This document shows positions 20,918 to 29,889 of a DNA stretch of 64,000 bases, piece by piece (the stretch's first letter is position 1; each line of letters opens with the position of its first letter). The stretch comes from Gemmatimonadaceae bacterium. Lineage in GTDB: Bacteria; Gemmatimonadota; Gemmatimonadetes; Gemmatimonadales; Gemmatimonadaceae. Both the position numbers and the translations under genes were made by a program. Below the pieces are notes generated by a model, which searched no databases, had not been told where the DNA came from, and worked only from the letters and a program-made list of their open reading frames with translations. The stretch spans positions 248,001-312,000 of the forward strand of contig DATLTC010000009.1 in the NCBI GenBank assembly GCA_035533755.1. Reading direction: 5' to 3'.

Positions 20918-22411
20918 ATGAAAGCAGGTCTTCAGCAAAGCACCAGCCTGCGGCAGGAACTGAAGATCAATCCGCGCCTGTACCAGGCGATGGACCTGCT
21001 CTACATGCCGCTGCTGGACCTCCAGCAGCACCTGAAACAGGAACTCCTCAACAATCCGTTCCTCGACCTCATCGAGCCCGAGGACGACGAGAACGAGGAA
21101 GCGGAACCCGGGGAAGAGGAGAGCCCCGCGCTCGATGCCGCGGCCGAGGACGACGCCGCGGAGCACGACGCGGCCAAGGACGACGCCATCGATTGGGAGG
21201 AGATCCTCCTCGATGGGTTCGACGCGGGCGGCGCGCCGGCCGAGAGCGAGATCCGCGAACAGTACGAACCGGTCACGGTGGACCGGGGCGATCTCTCCGA
21301 TCACCTCATGGAGCAGCTCTCCCTCCTCGATCTCACCCCACGCCAGGAAGTCCTGGCCACCGAGTTCGTGGGCGACATCGCCGAGGACGGATACCTGGCC
21401 TGCACGGTCGAGGAACTGCTCGCGAGCGTGAATGAGGCGGTCCGCGCGGCCGCCGACCGCGAGGGCGAGGACCTCTCGACGCTCCCGCTGTTCACGATCG
21501 AGGAGGCCGAGGCCATGCTGCACGTCATCCAGGCGCTCGATCCGGCGGGAGTGGGCGCCCGCGACCTCCGCGAGTGCCTCCTGCTCCAGCTCCGCGACCA
21601 TCAACGGGCCGATGCGCTGCCGTACCGCCTGGTCCACGACGCCTTCGATGACCTGATCGCCCACCGCTGGCCCGAGGTCGCGCGACGCTACGGGCTCACC
21701 GTGCAGGAGGTCCAGGCCGCGGCCGACGAGATCCAGAAGCTCGATCCCAAGCCCGGCCTCCGGTTCAGCAAGACCGAAGAGCACTACATCATCCCCGACC
21801 TGATCGTCGACCGCATCGACAGCAAGTACCGGGTGTCGCTCAACGACGCCAATCTTCCACGCCTGCGGCTGAGCCGGGCCTATCAGGAAATCGCTCGCGA
21901 CAAGGGTAAATTCCAGGGGGAGAACAAGGACTTCATCGCCACCAAGCTCAATGCCGCCACCTGGATGATCCAGGCCATCGAGCAGCGGCGCCAAACCATG
22001 CTCAAGGTCATGAACTACATCGTCGAGCGACAGCACGAGTTCTTCGAGAAGGGCATCCAGCACCTCAAGCCGCTCACCCTTCGTGAAGTGGCCGAAGCCA
22101 TCGGCATGCATGAGTCCACGATCAGCCGCGTGACCAACGAGAAGTGGGTGCAGACGCCGCGGGGCGTCCTCCCGCTCAAGTTCTTCTTCTCCTCCGGCCT
22201 CACCACCACCGGCGGCGACGACGTCTCGGCCCGCGGCATCCGCGCCCAGATCGAGAAGCTGGTGCGCGAAGAATCCGCCCAGCATCCGCTCACCGACCAG
22301 GAAATCGTGGACATCCTCCAGCGCCAGGGCGTGCAGATCGCCCGCCGGACCGTGGCCAAGTATCGCGATCAGTTGGGCGTGCTCTCGGCGCGCATGCGGA
22401 AACGCGTATGA
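20918..22411 (+). CDS. rpoN: RNA polymerase sigma-54 factor
   Basis: Sigma-54 directs polymerase to -24/-12 promoters that need AAA+ activators. The protein is 497 residues. Region I is at the N-terminus (LRQELKINPRLYQAMDLLYMPLLDL), a long acidic stretch follows at about 53-90, then the core-binding domain, the helix-turn-helix (LREVAEAIGMHESTISRV) and the RpoN box ARRTVAKYR at 475-483. The lptB-rpoN order is conserved in Proteobacteria. No activator lies in the window. The stop overlaps the next gene as ATGA. Confidence 0.96.
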   Translation: MKAGLQQSTSLRQELKINPRLYQAMDLLYMPLLDLQQHLKQELLNNPFLDLIEPEDDENEEAEPGEEESPALDAAAEDDAAEHDAAKDDAIDWEEILLDGFDAGGAPAESEIREQYEPVTVDRGDLSDHLMEQLSLLDLTPRQEVLATEFVGDIAEDGYLACTVEELLASVNEAVRAAADREGEDLSTLPLFTIEEAEAMLHVIQALDPAGVGARDLRECLLLQLRDHQRADALPYRLVHDAFDDLIAHRWPEVARRYGLTVQEVQAAADEIQKLDPKPGLRFSKTEEHYIIPDLIVDRIDSKYRVSLNDANLPRLRLSRAYQEIARDKGKFQGENKDFIATKLNAATWMIQAIEQRRQTMLKVMNYIVERQHEFFEKGIQHLKPLTLREVAEAIGMHESTISRVTNEKWVQTPRGVLPLKFFFSSGLTTTGGDDVSARGIRAQIEKLVREESAQHPLTDQEIVDILQRQGVQIARRTVAKYRDQLGVLSARMRKRV

Positions 22412-23364
22412 CGGCGGCCCCCGTGGACGTCTCGGTGCTCGTTCCGGCCAAGGATGAGGCCGAGAATCTCCCGCTGTTCATGGAACAGGCCGAGGCCGCC
22501 TTCCGGTCGTCGGACGCGCGCTACGAGGTGATCGTCATCGACGACGGCAGCACCGACGCCACCTGGGCCGTGCTCCACACCCTGCAGGCGCGCTATCCGT
22601 TCCTGCGCGCCGTGCGGCACCGCGCCCAACGCGGCATCGCCGACGCCCTGCGCACCGGGTACCTGAACGCGCGCGGCGACGTGCTGGTCTTCTACCCCGC
22701 CGACCTGCAGTTCAAACCCGAGGACATCCCGCGACTCGTCCAGCCCATCCTCGCCGATGAAGCCGACATGGTCACCGGCTTCAAACAGGGCAAGTACGAC
22801 AAGGCGTTCGTCTCCCGCATCTACAACGGGCTCAGCCGGCTGCTCTTCCACGTGCCGGTGAAGGACCTGAATTCGGTCAAGGCCTATCGGCGGGAGATCA
22901 TGGACGCGCTCCCCGTGCGCCCCGATTGGCATCGGTACATGATCGTGCTCGCGGCCGCTCAGGGGTTCACGGTCACCGAGATTCCCGTCCCGCTGTATCC
23001 GCGCCACGCCGGCAAGTCCAAGTTCGGCATCTCGCGCATCCCGGTCGGCGTCCTCGACATGCTGTCCGTCTGGTTCGAACTCCGGTTCGGCAAGAAGCCG
23101 CTCCTCGCCTTCGGCATGCTCGGCGCCGCCCTGTTCGCGATCGGCGTCGTCTCCGGCATCGCCGCGCTCCTCTGGCTCTGGCTCACGGGCGAGGGACTGC
23201 GCGCCGTCTGGACGGTGATCCAGACCTGCCTGCTGCTGGGCAGCGTCTTCTTCGCCACCGGGCTCATGGGAGAGCAGATCGCCGGGCAACGGGCCGAAGT
23301 TCGCGAGTTGCGGCGCCGCCTCGAGGAGTTGGCCGTCGAACGCGACCCGAACGCGTCGCGGTAA
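22408..23364 (+). CDS. Membrane-anchored family 2 glycosyltransferase
   Basis: A 318-residue GT-A fold glycosyltransferase of the polyprenol-phosphate sugar transferase type. The N-terminal domain has [25 protein letters not shown] and the acidic motif FYPADLQF. Two hydrophobic helices around residues 232-290 anchor it to the membrane, followed by a charged helical tail ([17 protein letters not shown]). Likely adds a sugar to undecaprenyl phosphate or a glycolipid. It is the first of five lipid-sugar genes after rpoN and is coupled to it by a 4-bp overlap. Donor and acceptor are unknown. Confidence 0.85.
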   Translation: MTAAPVDVSVLVPAKDEAENLPLFMEQAEAAFRSSDARYEVIVIDDGSTDATWAVLHTLQARYPFLRAVRHRAQRGIADALRTGYLNARGDVLVFYPADLQFKPEDIPRLVQPILADEADMVTGFKQGKYDKAFVSRIYNGLSRLLFHVPVKDLNSVKAYRREIMDALPVRPDWHRYMIVLAAAQGFTVTEIPVPLYPRHAGKSKFGISRIPVGVLDMLSVWFELRFGKKPLLAFGMLGAALFAIGVVSGIAALLWLWLTGEGLRAVWTVIQTCLLLGSVFFATGLMGEQIAGQRAEVRELRRRLEELAVERDPNASR

Positions 23365-23368
23365 TCGC

Positions 23369-24532
23369 GTGCGCGCCCTCTGGCTGACGCATTCGTTTCC
23401 GCGCATCGACGGGGACGCGGCGGGGAACTTTCTTCTCGGCCTCGCCGCTGCCCTCGCCGAGCACGACGTGCACGTGCACGTCCTCGCGCCGGCGGCCCCC
23501 GGGTTGAGCCGCCACGCCGTCCTGCAGGGCATCCCGGTCACCCGCTTCCGCTACGCGCCCACGCGCTTCGAGACCCTGGCCTATACCGGCACGATGGCCG
23601 AGCAGGTGGGCGCCGCGTTCTCCGCCAAGCTCGGCCTCCTCGGACTCCTCACCGCCGCCGCGCGCTGCACGTCGCGCCACATCCGCCTCGACCGCCCGGA
23701 CGTCGTCCACGCGCACTGGTGGTTCCCGTCCGGGCTCTCCGCGGCCTGGGCCGCATCGCGCGCTCACGTCCCGCTCGTGACCACCATGCACGGCACCGAC
23801 GTCCGCATGGCGCGAGCGGTGCCTGCGTCCCGCGGGGGGTTCCGGTTCGTGATGCGCAACTCGGGCGCCGTGACCACCGTCTCCACGTGGCTGGCCAAGG
23901 AAGTGCGCGCGCTCGCGCCCGGCGTGGAACCGCTCGTCGCTCCGATGCCCGTGTCCACGGCGCTGTTCACACCGGCCGACCGGCCCGCCGCCGGCTCGCG
24001 GCTGCTGTTCGTCGGGCGCGTGATGCCGCAGAAGGGCATCGACCTGCTGCTCGAGGCGCTGGCCGCGATGCGCCATCGCGTGGACCTCGATATCGTGGGC
24101 GACGGTCCCATTCGCGGCCACCTCGAGGCGCTCGCCACCGAACTGGGCATCGCCGACCGCGTGGTGTGGCATGGCGCGAAACCGCAGTCCGAACTCGTGC
24201 GCTTCTATCGAGACGCCCTCGCCCTCGTCGTCCCGTCGCACGATGAGGGGCTGGGACTGGTCGCCGTCGAAGCCATGCTCTGCGGCACGCCCGCCGTGGC
24301 GTTCGACTCCGGCGGCCTGCCCGACGTGGTCCAGGAGGGACGCACGGGACACCTGCTGGCCGAACGCACGCCGCGTGCCCTCGCGGCGGCGCTCGACAAG
24401 CTCGCGGGGGCCCCCGACCAGGCACGCGCCCTGGGCCTGCTGGCCCGCACGGTCGTCCTCGACCGGTTCTCGCCGGCCGCCGTCGCGGCCCGGTACGCCG
24501 ACCTGTACCGGAGCGTGGTGCGTGGGGCGTAA
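23369..24532 (+). CDS. Family 4 (group 1) glycosyltransferase
   Basis: A 387-residue GT-B fold glycosyltransferase. The N-terminal half has the acceptor-side pattern ([19 protein letters not shown]) and the C-terminal half the nucleotide-sugar domain: [19 protein letters not shown], then [21 protein letters not shown] with the conserved E-x7-E motif. GTG start at 23369. No membrane segment is evident. It overlaps the following membrane gene by about 11 bp. Likely acts on LPS core or another surface glycan; specificity not readable. Confidence 0.88.
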   Translation: MRALWLTHSFPRIDGDAAGNFLLGLAAALAEHDVHVHVLAPAAPGLSRHAVLQGIPVTRFRYAPTRFETLAYTGTMAEQVGAAFSAKLGLLGLLTAAARCTSRHIRLDRPDVVHAHWWFPSGLSAAWAASRAHVPLVTTMHGTDVRMARAVPASRGGFRFVMRNSGAVTTVSTWLAKEVRALAPGVEPLVAPMPVSTALFTPADRPAAGSRLLFVGRVMPQKGIDLLLEALAAMRHRVDLDIVGDGPIRGHLEALATELGIADRVVWHGAKPQSELVRFYRDALALVVPSHDEGLGLVAVEAMLCGTPAVAFDSGGLPDVVQEGRTGHLLAERTPRALAAALDKLAGAPDQARALGLLARTVVLDRFSPAAVAARYADLYRSVVRGA

Positions 24533-25487
24533 GGCATGGGTCCGCGCCCTGAGCGCCGTGCTCTCGATCGCGGTGGTGGCGTACGTCGGCTGGGCGATGT
24601 CCAGGAACTGGAAGGCGTACACCTCGCAACCGCTCGAGACGCACCTGCGGTGGGGGATGGTGCTGGCGTCGGGCGGCGTGATCGTCACCGCGTACGCCGT
24701 GCTCGTGCAGACGTGGCGGATCATGCTCGTGGAGTGGGGCGGGCGGCTCTCCTTCTGGCGGGCCGCGCACATCTGGAGCGTCACCAATCTGTACCGCTAC
24801 GTGCCAGGATGGGTGTGGCAGATCGGCGCCATGGGCGTGATGGCCCAGCGGGAGGGCGTGTCGCCGATCGCCGCCACGGGATCCTCGATCCTCAGCACGA
24901 TCGTCAACATCACCACCGGCTTCGCCATCGCCCTCGGCTCCGGGTCGGTGGCGCTCGATGCGCTCCATCCCGGCACCAGCCGGGTGGCGTTCGTCCTGAC
25001 CCTCGCCGCGATCGCCGGCCTCGTGGCGCTGCCCGTGGCCATGCCGGGGATTCTCGCCGTACTGCGCCGGGCGACGGGCCGCGACATCCCGGAGGCCACC
25101 GTCCCGCCGCGCGTCATCGCCTACGCCATCGTGGGCAACCTGATCGCCTGGTTCCTGTACGGACTCGCGCTCTATCTGCTCGTCATCGGCGTCCTGGGAC
25201 GGGCAACTGGCGCCCTCTCGAGCTACATCGCAGTTTATAGCGCGTCGTACGTGCTCGGCTACATCGTGGTGTTCCTGCCGGCGGGAGCTGGCGTCCGCGA
25301 TGGCTCCATGGCCGCGGCCCTGCCGGCGTTCAGGCTCATGACGGGCCCGCAGGCCCTGCTGATCGCGGTCGCGTCGCGCCTCTTGACCTCCATCCTGGAC
25401 GTCGTGCCCGGATTTCTCTTTCTCGCCGTCGACGCCTGGCGTCGCCGATCCACTTCGCAACCGAGACCGAATGCTTCGTCGCGATGA
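24522..25487 (+). CDS. Lysylphosphatidylglycerol synthase-type flippase domain protein
   Basis: A 321-residue membrane protein of the UPF0104/LPG_synthase_TM family, with about eight hydrophobic helices and the [13 protein letters not shown] motif typical of that family. Relatives are stand-alone flippase-like proteins often next to glycosyltransferases. The GTG at 24522 was chosen; it overlaps the preceding gene by 11 bp, but the exact start is uncertain. Its end overlaps the YfhO-like gene by 17 bp. It could move a lipid-linked sugar across the membrane; this is inferred from context. Confidence 0.75.
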   Translation: MGRKAWVRALSAVLSIAVVAYVGWAMSRNWKAYTSQPLETHLRWGMVLASGGVIVTAYAVLVQTWRIMLVEWGGRLSFWRAAHIWSVTNLYRYVPGWVWQIGAMGVMAQREGVSPIAATGSSILSTIVNITTGFAIALGSGSVALDALHPGTSRVAFVLTLAAIAGLVALPVAMPGILAVLRRATGRDIPEATVPPRVIAYAIVGNLIAWFLYGLALYLLVIGVLGRATGALSSYIAVYSASYVLGYIVVFLPAGAGVRDGSMAAALPAFRLMTGPQALLIAVASRLLTSILDVVPGFLFLAVDAWRRRSTSQPRPNASSR

Positions 25488-27915
25488 GACGCTCGCGGCG
25501 CCCGTCCTTCCGGCGCCGCGCTTTGCTGCCGCCTGGGCGGCGCTCACCTACGCCCTGTGCACGCTCGTGCTCGCGTATCCGGTATTCGCGGGGCAGTTCC
25601 TCGTGAACCCCAACAGCGACCAGTACATCGCCGGATATGCGTTCCGTGATTTCGCCGCGCAGTGGCTGCGCGCCGGCCACGGGTTCCCGCTCTGGAACCC
25701 GTACATCCTGGGCGGGCTCCCGTACATCGCCGCCATGCACGGCGACATCTTCTATCCCACGTTCGCGCTGCGCATGCTCATGCGCACCGATCTCGCGATG
25801 ACGTGGGGCTTCGCCATCCACCTCTTCCTCGCCGGTCTCTTCACCTACGGGTTCCTGCGGGCCTGGGGCTTCGGGTTCTTCGCGTCGCTGTTCGGCGGGG
25901 CCGCCTACATGCTCAGCGGGCAGATCGCGTCGCTCGCGTCGCCGGGACACGACGGCAAGCTGTTCGTCAGCGCCCTGTTCCCGCTGGCCCTCTGGATGCT
26001 GCTGCGCGGCATGCGGGACGGCCGGGCGTCGGCATGGGGAGGCCTCGCGCTCACCGTCGGGTTGGCGGAGTTGAGTCCGCACCCGCAGCTCTTCCAGTAC
26101 ATGCTTCTGGGGTCGGGGGCATTCGCGCTGTATCTGGCGTTCAGCGACCACGAGGGCAGGGGGGCCCTGCCGCGCAAGGTGGCTCTCCAACGCCTGGCAT
26201 TCGCCCTCGGCGCCGTCGCGCTGGGGATGACCATCGGCGCCGTGCAATTCCTGCCCGTCAAGGAATACGTCAGTTGGTCGCCCCGCGCCGGCGGCCGCGG
26301 AGGATACGCCTTCTCCACGCAGTATTCCATGCCCGTGGAGGAGTTCTTCAACACGTATCTGCCGCAGTTCACGGGCATGCTCGACCACTACTGGGGGCGC
26401 AACGGCATCCACCTCCACAGCGAATACCTCGGCGTCAGCGTGCTCATTCTCATGGGCGCGGCGTTCGGCGCCACGGCGCGGCGCGGATTCCGGTCGTTCT
26501 GGCTGTGGACCGCCGTCGTGACGGCCTTGTGGGCCCTGGGCAGTGCGACGCCGTTCTATCACATCGTGTACGCCGTCGTGCCGGGCACGAAGTTCTTCCG
26601 GGCCCCCAGCACCATCTTCTTCATGACCAGCTTCGCGGTCGTGATGCTCGCCACCGTGGGGCTCGAGCGCGCGCTCGCGCGCCGCGTCAGCATGACCTAT
26701 GCGCTCAGCTGGCTGGGGGCCGCCGGCCTCATCACGCTCCTCGCCAGCGGCGGCATGCTCACGAACATGGCCCAGACCATCGCGGCGTCGTTTGCGGGGG
26801 CGCAGCTGTTCGAGCGCGTGCAGGCCAACAATACGGCCCTCATCCTCGGCGCATGGCGCTCGTTCATCGTCGCCGCCGTCGCGTGCGGGCTGTTGCTCGC
26901 CATCGCCCGCGACCGCATCCCGCTGCGCACCGCGGCCATCGCGTTCGTGGCCCTCGTGGCGGTGGACCTCCTGAGCATCGACCACAACTACTGGATGTTC
27001 TCGCCCCCCGCGTCGACGCTGTACGCATCCGATCCGGCCATCGCGTACATGCAGCACCAGCCCCAACCGGGCCGTGTGCTGCCGCTCGCCGCCAGCGATG
27101 CGGGCATGGCCGCCACCCGCGACCCGTACTTCCAGGGCGACGCCTTCATGGTGCACGGCATCCGGTCGGTGATCGGATATCACGGCAATGAACTCGGGGC
27201 CTACGAGCAGCTCGGGAACAAGCAGGGCCCGCAGTACGAGAATGAGATCAATCCGGAATTCTGGCGGCTGACCAACGTCCAGTACGTGTACACCAACGTG
27301 GACGCCCCGACGCTCGACACTCTCTACGCCACGCAGCTCAAGCGGCCCGACGTCACGTTCACCAGGCTGGTCGGCCCGGTGCGCAACTCCGCCGGCTCGA
27401 TGGTCTACCTGCTCAGGCCCTCGCAGAACGACCCCTTCGCGTGGGTCACGCCCGCGCTCGTCAAGGCCGCCGAGGATCAGTCGCTGCCCACCATGCTCGA
27501 CCCCAAGTTCAACCCGGCCACCGTCGCCGTGTTCGACACGTCGGCTGCCGTGACTCCGGCCAGGTTGTCGGCCCTCCCGGCGCCGCTCCCCATCACGACG
27601 TCGGTCGCCTCGTACGCGCCAGGCCACATCGTGCTCGACCTCAGTGCTCCCGCGCCCGAGGGCTCGTCGCTCGTCGTCTCCGAGAACTACTATCCCGGCT
27701 GGCACGCCACGGTGGACGGCAAACCCGATGCGTCCATCGGCCGCGCCGACGTGTCGCTCATCGGGCTCGCGCTGCCCGCCGGCGCGCGCCACGTCGAGCT
27801 CACGTTCGACGACGCCGCCTACGACACGGGGAAGAGCGTCACGCTCGTCGCCCTTGCCATCGCCCTCCTGTTGACGGGAGCCGGACTCATCGCCGATCGG
27901 ACGCACCGTGCCTGA
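25471..27915 (+). CDS. YfhO family membrane protein
   Basis: A very large (814-residue) membrane protein of the YfhO family. A multi-helix N-terminal region includes NSDQYIAGYAFRDF and FPLWNPYILGGLPY, resembling GT-C glycosyltransferases in which an early acidic loop is catalytic. About a dozen helices are followed by a periplasmic domain (residues about 515-780, with VSENYYPGWHATVDGKP) and a last helix. In Gram-positives, YfhO proteins glycosylate lipoteichoic acid using polyprenyl-phosphate sugars. The gene next door encodes a polyprenol-phosphate sugar synthase, which fits. Confidence 0.82.
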   Translation: MLRRDETLAAPVLPAPRFAAAWAALTYALCTLVLAYPVFAGQFLVNPNSDQYIAGYAFRDFAAQWLRAGHGFPLWNPYILGGLPYIAAMHGDIFYPTFALRMLMRTDLAMTWGFAIHLFLAGLFTYGFLRAWGFGFFASLFGGAAYMLSGQIASLASPGHDGKLFVSALFPLALWMLLRGMRDGRASAWGGLALTVGLAELSPHPQLFQYMLLGSGAFALYLAFSDHEGRGALPRKVALQRLAFALGAVALGMTIGAVQFLPVKEYVSWSPRAGGRGGYAFSTQYSMPVEEFFNTYLPQFTGMLDHYWGRNGIHLHSEYLGVSVLILMGAAFGATARRGFRSFWLWTAVVTALWALGSATPFYHIVYAVVPGTKFFRAPSTIFFMTSFAVVMLATVGLERALARRVSMTYALSWLGAAGLITLLASGGMLTNMAQTIAASFAGAQLFERVQANNTALILGAWRSFIVAAVACGLLLAIARDRIPLRTAAIAFVALVAVDLLSIDHNYWMFSPPASTLYASDPAIAYMQHQPQPGRVLPLAASDAGMAATRDPYFQGDAFMVHGIRSVIGYHGNELGAYEQLGNKQGPQYENEINPEFWRLTNVQYVYTNVDAPTLDTLYATQLKRPDVTFTRLVGPVRNSAGSMVYLLRPSQNDPFAWVTPALVKAAEDQSLPTMLDPKFNPATVAVFDTSAAVTPARLSALPAPLPITTSVASYAPGHIVLDLSAPAPEGSSLVVSENYYPGWHATVDGKPDASIGRADVSLIGLALPAGARHVELTFDDAAYDTGKSVTLVALAIALLLTGAGLIADRTHRA

Positions 27916-28630
27916 ACGCGCCCTGGTGGTCATTCCCACCTACAACGAGCGCGAGAACATCGCGCGCATCATCGACGCCGTCCTGGGGCAGGACCCGCGG
28001 CTCGAGGTGCTGATCGTGGACGACGGATCCCCCGATGGGACGGCCGCCATCGTCCGGGGGATCATGGAGCGTACCCCCCGCGTACACATCCTGGAGCGGG
28101 CGAAGAAACTGGGGCTGGGCACCGCGTATCTGGCGGGCTTCGCGTGGGCGCTGGAGCAAACGTTCGACTACGTGTTCGAGATGGACGCCGACTTCTCGCA
28201 CGATCCCGCCCATCTGCCGCAGTTCCTGCGCGCCATCCAGGACGCCGATCTCGTGCTGGGCTCCCGGTACCTCAACGGGCGTGTGAGCGTGGTGAACTGG
28301 CCCATCTCACGCCTCCTGCTGAGCTACTTTGCCAACGTGTACGCCCGCGGCGTGACCGGCCTGCCGGTATGGGACTCCACCGGTGGCTTCAAGTGCTTTC
28401 GCCGAACGGTCCTGGAAGCCATTGATCTGACGCGAGTTCACTCCAACGGCTACGCCTTCCAGATCGAGATGAGCTTCCGGGCCTGGAAAAAGCGATTCCG
28501 GATCGCCGAGATTCCGATTGTGTTCGTGGACCGCACCGAAGGAACGAGCAAGATGTCCAAGGCGATCGTCCGCGAAGCGATCTGGATGGTCTGGTGGCTC
28601 CGGCTCAAGTCCATCGCCGGCCGGCTGTGA
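27908..28630 (+). CDS. Polyprenol monophosphomannose synthase-like glycosyltransferase
   Basis: A 240-residue DPM1-type GT2 enzyme that moves a hexose from its nucleotide sugar to polyprenyl phosphate. Motifs: VVIPTYNERENI, VDDGSPDGT, the DXD-like EMDADFSHDP, GSRYLNG and DSTGGFKCFRR. It has no C-terminal membrane domain, like the soluble dolichol-phosphate-mannose synthases. GTG start at 27908, overlapping the YfhO-like gene by 8 bp. It likely makes the lipid-linked sugar donor for the YfhO-type transferase upstream; the sugar identity is a guess. Confidence 0.88.
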   Translation: MPERALVVIPTYNERENIARIIDAVLGQDPRLEVLIVDDGSPDGTAAIVRGIMERTPRVHILERAKKLGLGTAYLAGFAWALEQTFDYVFEMDADFSHDPAHLPQFLRAIQDADLVLGSRYLNGRVSVVNWPISRLLLSYFANVYARGVTGLPVWDSTGGFKCFRRTVLEAIDLTRVHSNGYAFQIEMSFRAWKKRFRIAEIPIVFVDRTEGTSKMSKAIVREAIWMVWWLRLKSIAGRL

Positions 28631-28664
28631 GCGCCACGGCCTCCGTGATCGAGCGGGAGAGCCG

Positions 28665-29486
28665 ATGATCCCGTCGGGCCGCGAATTCTTCAAGATGAGC
28701 GGGTCGGGCAACGACTTCGTGTTCGTGGATGCCCGAACCCAAGCCCCCGGACCACTCGATCAGGTGGCGACGATCCAGGCGATCTGTGCCCGCGGCACCG
28801 GGGTAGGGGCCGACGGCATCGTCTTCCTCGAGCAGAGTGCCGTCGCATCGGTCCGGATGCGCTATCTGAACAGCGATGGTTCGGTCGCGGCCCTCTGCGG
28901 CAACGCCACCCTCTGCACAGCCCGGCTGTTCGTGGAGTTGGGGGGGGCTCGTCCGGGGCAGCCGTTCACCATAGAATCGGCGGCCGGCGTGCTCCAGGCG
29001 GTCATAGGCCCACAAGGTCCTGAGGTCGGGATGCCGGCCGTGGCCGAAATGACCCCCGACGCACACCCCGCGCTGGCGCCGGGAGAACGGCGCATGGGGT
29101 TCGCCAAGGTGGGGATTCCGCATCTGGTGGTGCTCTGTGATGACCTGGAGCTGGTGGACGTCGCGGGTCGGGGCCGTGGGCTCCGCTTCGATCCGGGGTT
29201 CGCCGAAGGCACCAACGTGGACTTCGTGGCCCGCGGTTCCGACGGTTCCTGGCACATGCGGACCTACGAGCGCGGGGTGGAGGGCGAGACCCTGGCCTGC
29301 GGAACGGGCGCCGTGGCGTCCGCCGCGGTTCTGAGCCGCTGGGGCATCGGGGCGGCGCGCGAGACGATCGTGACCAGGTCCGGCAAGCCGCTGACCATCC
29401 GCCTCGAGACCGATCAGGACCGGGTGCTTCCGTCCTTGGCCGGCGAAGCCAGGATCGTCTACCGAGGCCAGCTGGGCGAGGTCTGA
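28665..29486 (+). CDS. dapF: Diaminopimelate epimerase
   Basis: DapF interconverts LL- and meso-diaminopimelate for lysine and peptidoglycan. The protein is 273 residues. Both catalytic cysteines are present: Cys78 in ALCGNAT and Cys212 in ETLACGTGA, with GNDFV near the N-terminus and EGTNVDF. Two small deviations from E. coli are seen: CGNG reads CGNA and the NPH loop reads IPH; other phyla vary here too. It is the last + strand gene before the convergence region; no clear terminator follows. Confidence 0.95.
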   Translation: MIPSGREFFKMSGSGNDFVFVDARTQAPGPLDQVATIQAICARGTGVGADGIVFLEQSAVASVRMRYLNSDGSVAALCGNATLCTARLFVELGGARPGQPFTIESAAGVLQAVIGPQGPEVGMPAVAEMTPDAHPALAPGERRMGFAKVGIPHLVVLCDDLELVDVAGRGRGLRFDPGFAEGTNVDFVARGSDGSWHMRTYERGVEGETLACGTGAVASAAVLSRWGIGAARETIVTRSGKPLTIRLETDQDRVLPSLAGEARIVYRGQLGEV

Positions 29487-29586
29487 CCCAGCCCACTGGA
29501 GACTGGCCGCGCACCGGGGCACCGGAGCCAGGCGCCGACAGGTCCCGAAAAGCCAACATCGTAACAAACAACATCACATAGACTGT

Positions 29587-29616
29587 GTAACTCATTGCAT
29601 ACCATTGCAATGTTAC
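29587..29616. repeat. Inverted repeat upstream of the dif-like site
   Basis: GTAACTCATTGCA (29587-29599) and TGCAATGTTAC (29606-29616) pair over 11 bp with a two-base bulge, around a six-base loop. The right half also contains the perfect 10-bp palindrome CATTGCAATG (29603-29612). It lies 50 bp left of the dif-like site in the AT-rich patch. It lacks a U-run, so it does not look like an intrinsic terminator; a protein-binding site is possible. Confidence 0.5.
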
Positions 29617-29666
29617 GCAGAGCGCCAGCCAATCTGCCCACAAGAGCCAGGCTTTTCAACAGTCTT

Positions 29667-29694
29667 AGTTGACATAATCTTTCTTATACGAACT
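29667..29694 (-). other. dif: Probable dif site (XerC/XerD recombination site)
   Basis: On the + strand, AGTTGACATAA (29667-29677), a 6-bp centre TCTTTC (29678-29683) and TTATACGAACT (29684-29694) form a 28-bp 11-6-11 site. Read on the - strand the arms are AGTTCGTATAA (XerC side) and TTATGTCAACT (XerD side); by my reading each agrees with gamma-proteobacterial dif arms (for example TTATGTTAAAT) at 9 of 11 positions. Partial symmetry continues outwards (TTAGTT and AACTAA). It lies where + and - genes converge, as expected at the terminus, and a xerD gene is in the same window. No other copy was noticed. Confidence 0.8.
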
Positions 29695-29698
29695 AACT

Positions 29699-29717
29699 TG
29701 GCGACAGACTGTCGCCA
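29699..29717. repeat. Perfect 9-bp inverted repeat adjoining the dif-like site
   Basis: TGGCGACAG and CTGTCGCCA flank a single A, giving a 19-bp perfect palindrome that starts 4 bp after the 28-bp dif-like core. As RNA it would fold with a 7-bp stem and a 5-nt loop, but no U-run follows on either strand. Its closeness to the recombination site may be chance, or it may bind an accessory protein. Confidence 0.55.
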
Positions 29718-29778
29718 CACGGGCGCCCAACTGGCCCAATGATCGGCGCAGCAGGCCTCAGCCTAGTGCCACGCGATC

Positions 29779-29812
29779 GAGGCCGCGAACGCTGGTCGGC
29801 GCTCGCGGCCTC
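29779..29812. terminator. Strong hairpin between convergent genes
   Basis: GAGGCCGCGA (29779-29788) and TCGCGGCCTC (29803-29812) form a perfect 10-bp stem with a 14-nt loop. It lies about 80 bp beyond the end of the - strand YfgM-like gene and about 290 bp beyond dapF. A U-run is lacking, so it is not a textbook intrinsic terminator, but it could stop or stabilise transcripts from either side. Confidence 0.4.
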
Positions 29813-29889
29813 AGTCCATGGCTACACGATTGTCAGAATTCCTGGCCCGGCGTTTCCATGCACGCCGTCCAGCTCAGGAGGCCCGCAGA

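Larger units (their letters stand above)
29487..29889. other. Gene-free convergence region, AT-rich, with dif-like site
   Basis: This 403-bp stretch separates the convergent dapF (+) and YfgM-like (-) genes and is the only gene-free region above 300 bp. Bases from about 29550 to 29700 are strikingly AT-rich for this chromosome. No coding frame is convincing. It contains four inverted-repeat structures, listed separately: 29587-29616, the dif-like 29667-29694, 29699-29717 and 29779-29812. Gene direction in the window changes here. I interpret it as the replication terminus locus. Confidence 0.75.

Noticed and set aside
29669-29674. Consensus TTGACA as a -35 promoter element
   Set aside because: No -10 sits at 16-18 bp; the only good TATA-like hexamer is 10 bp away. 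Both fall inside the two arms of the dif-like site, which explains them better.
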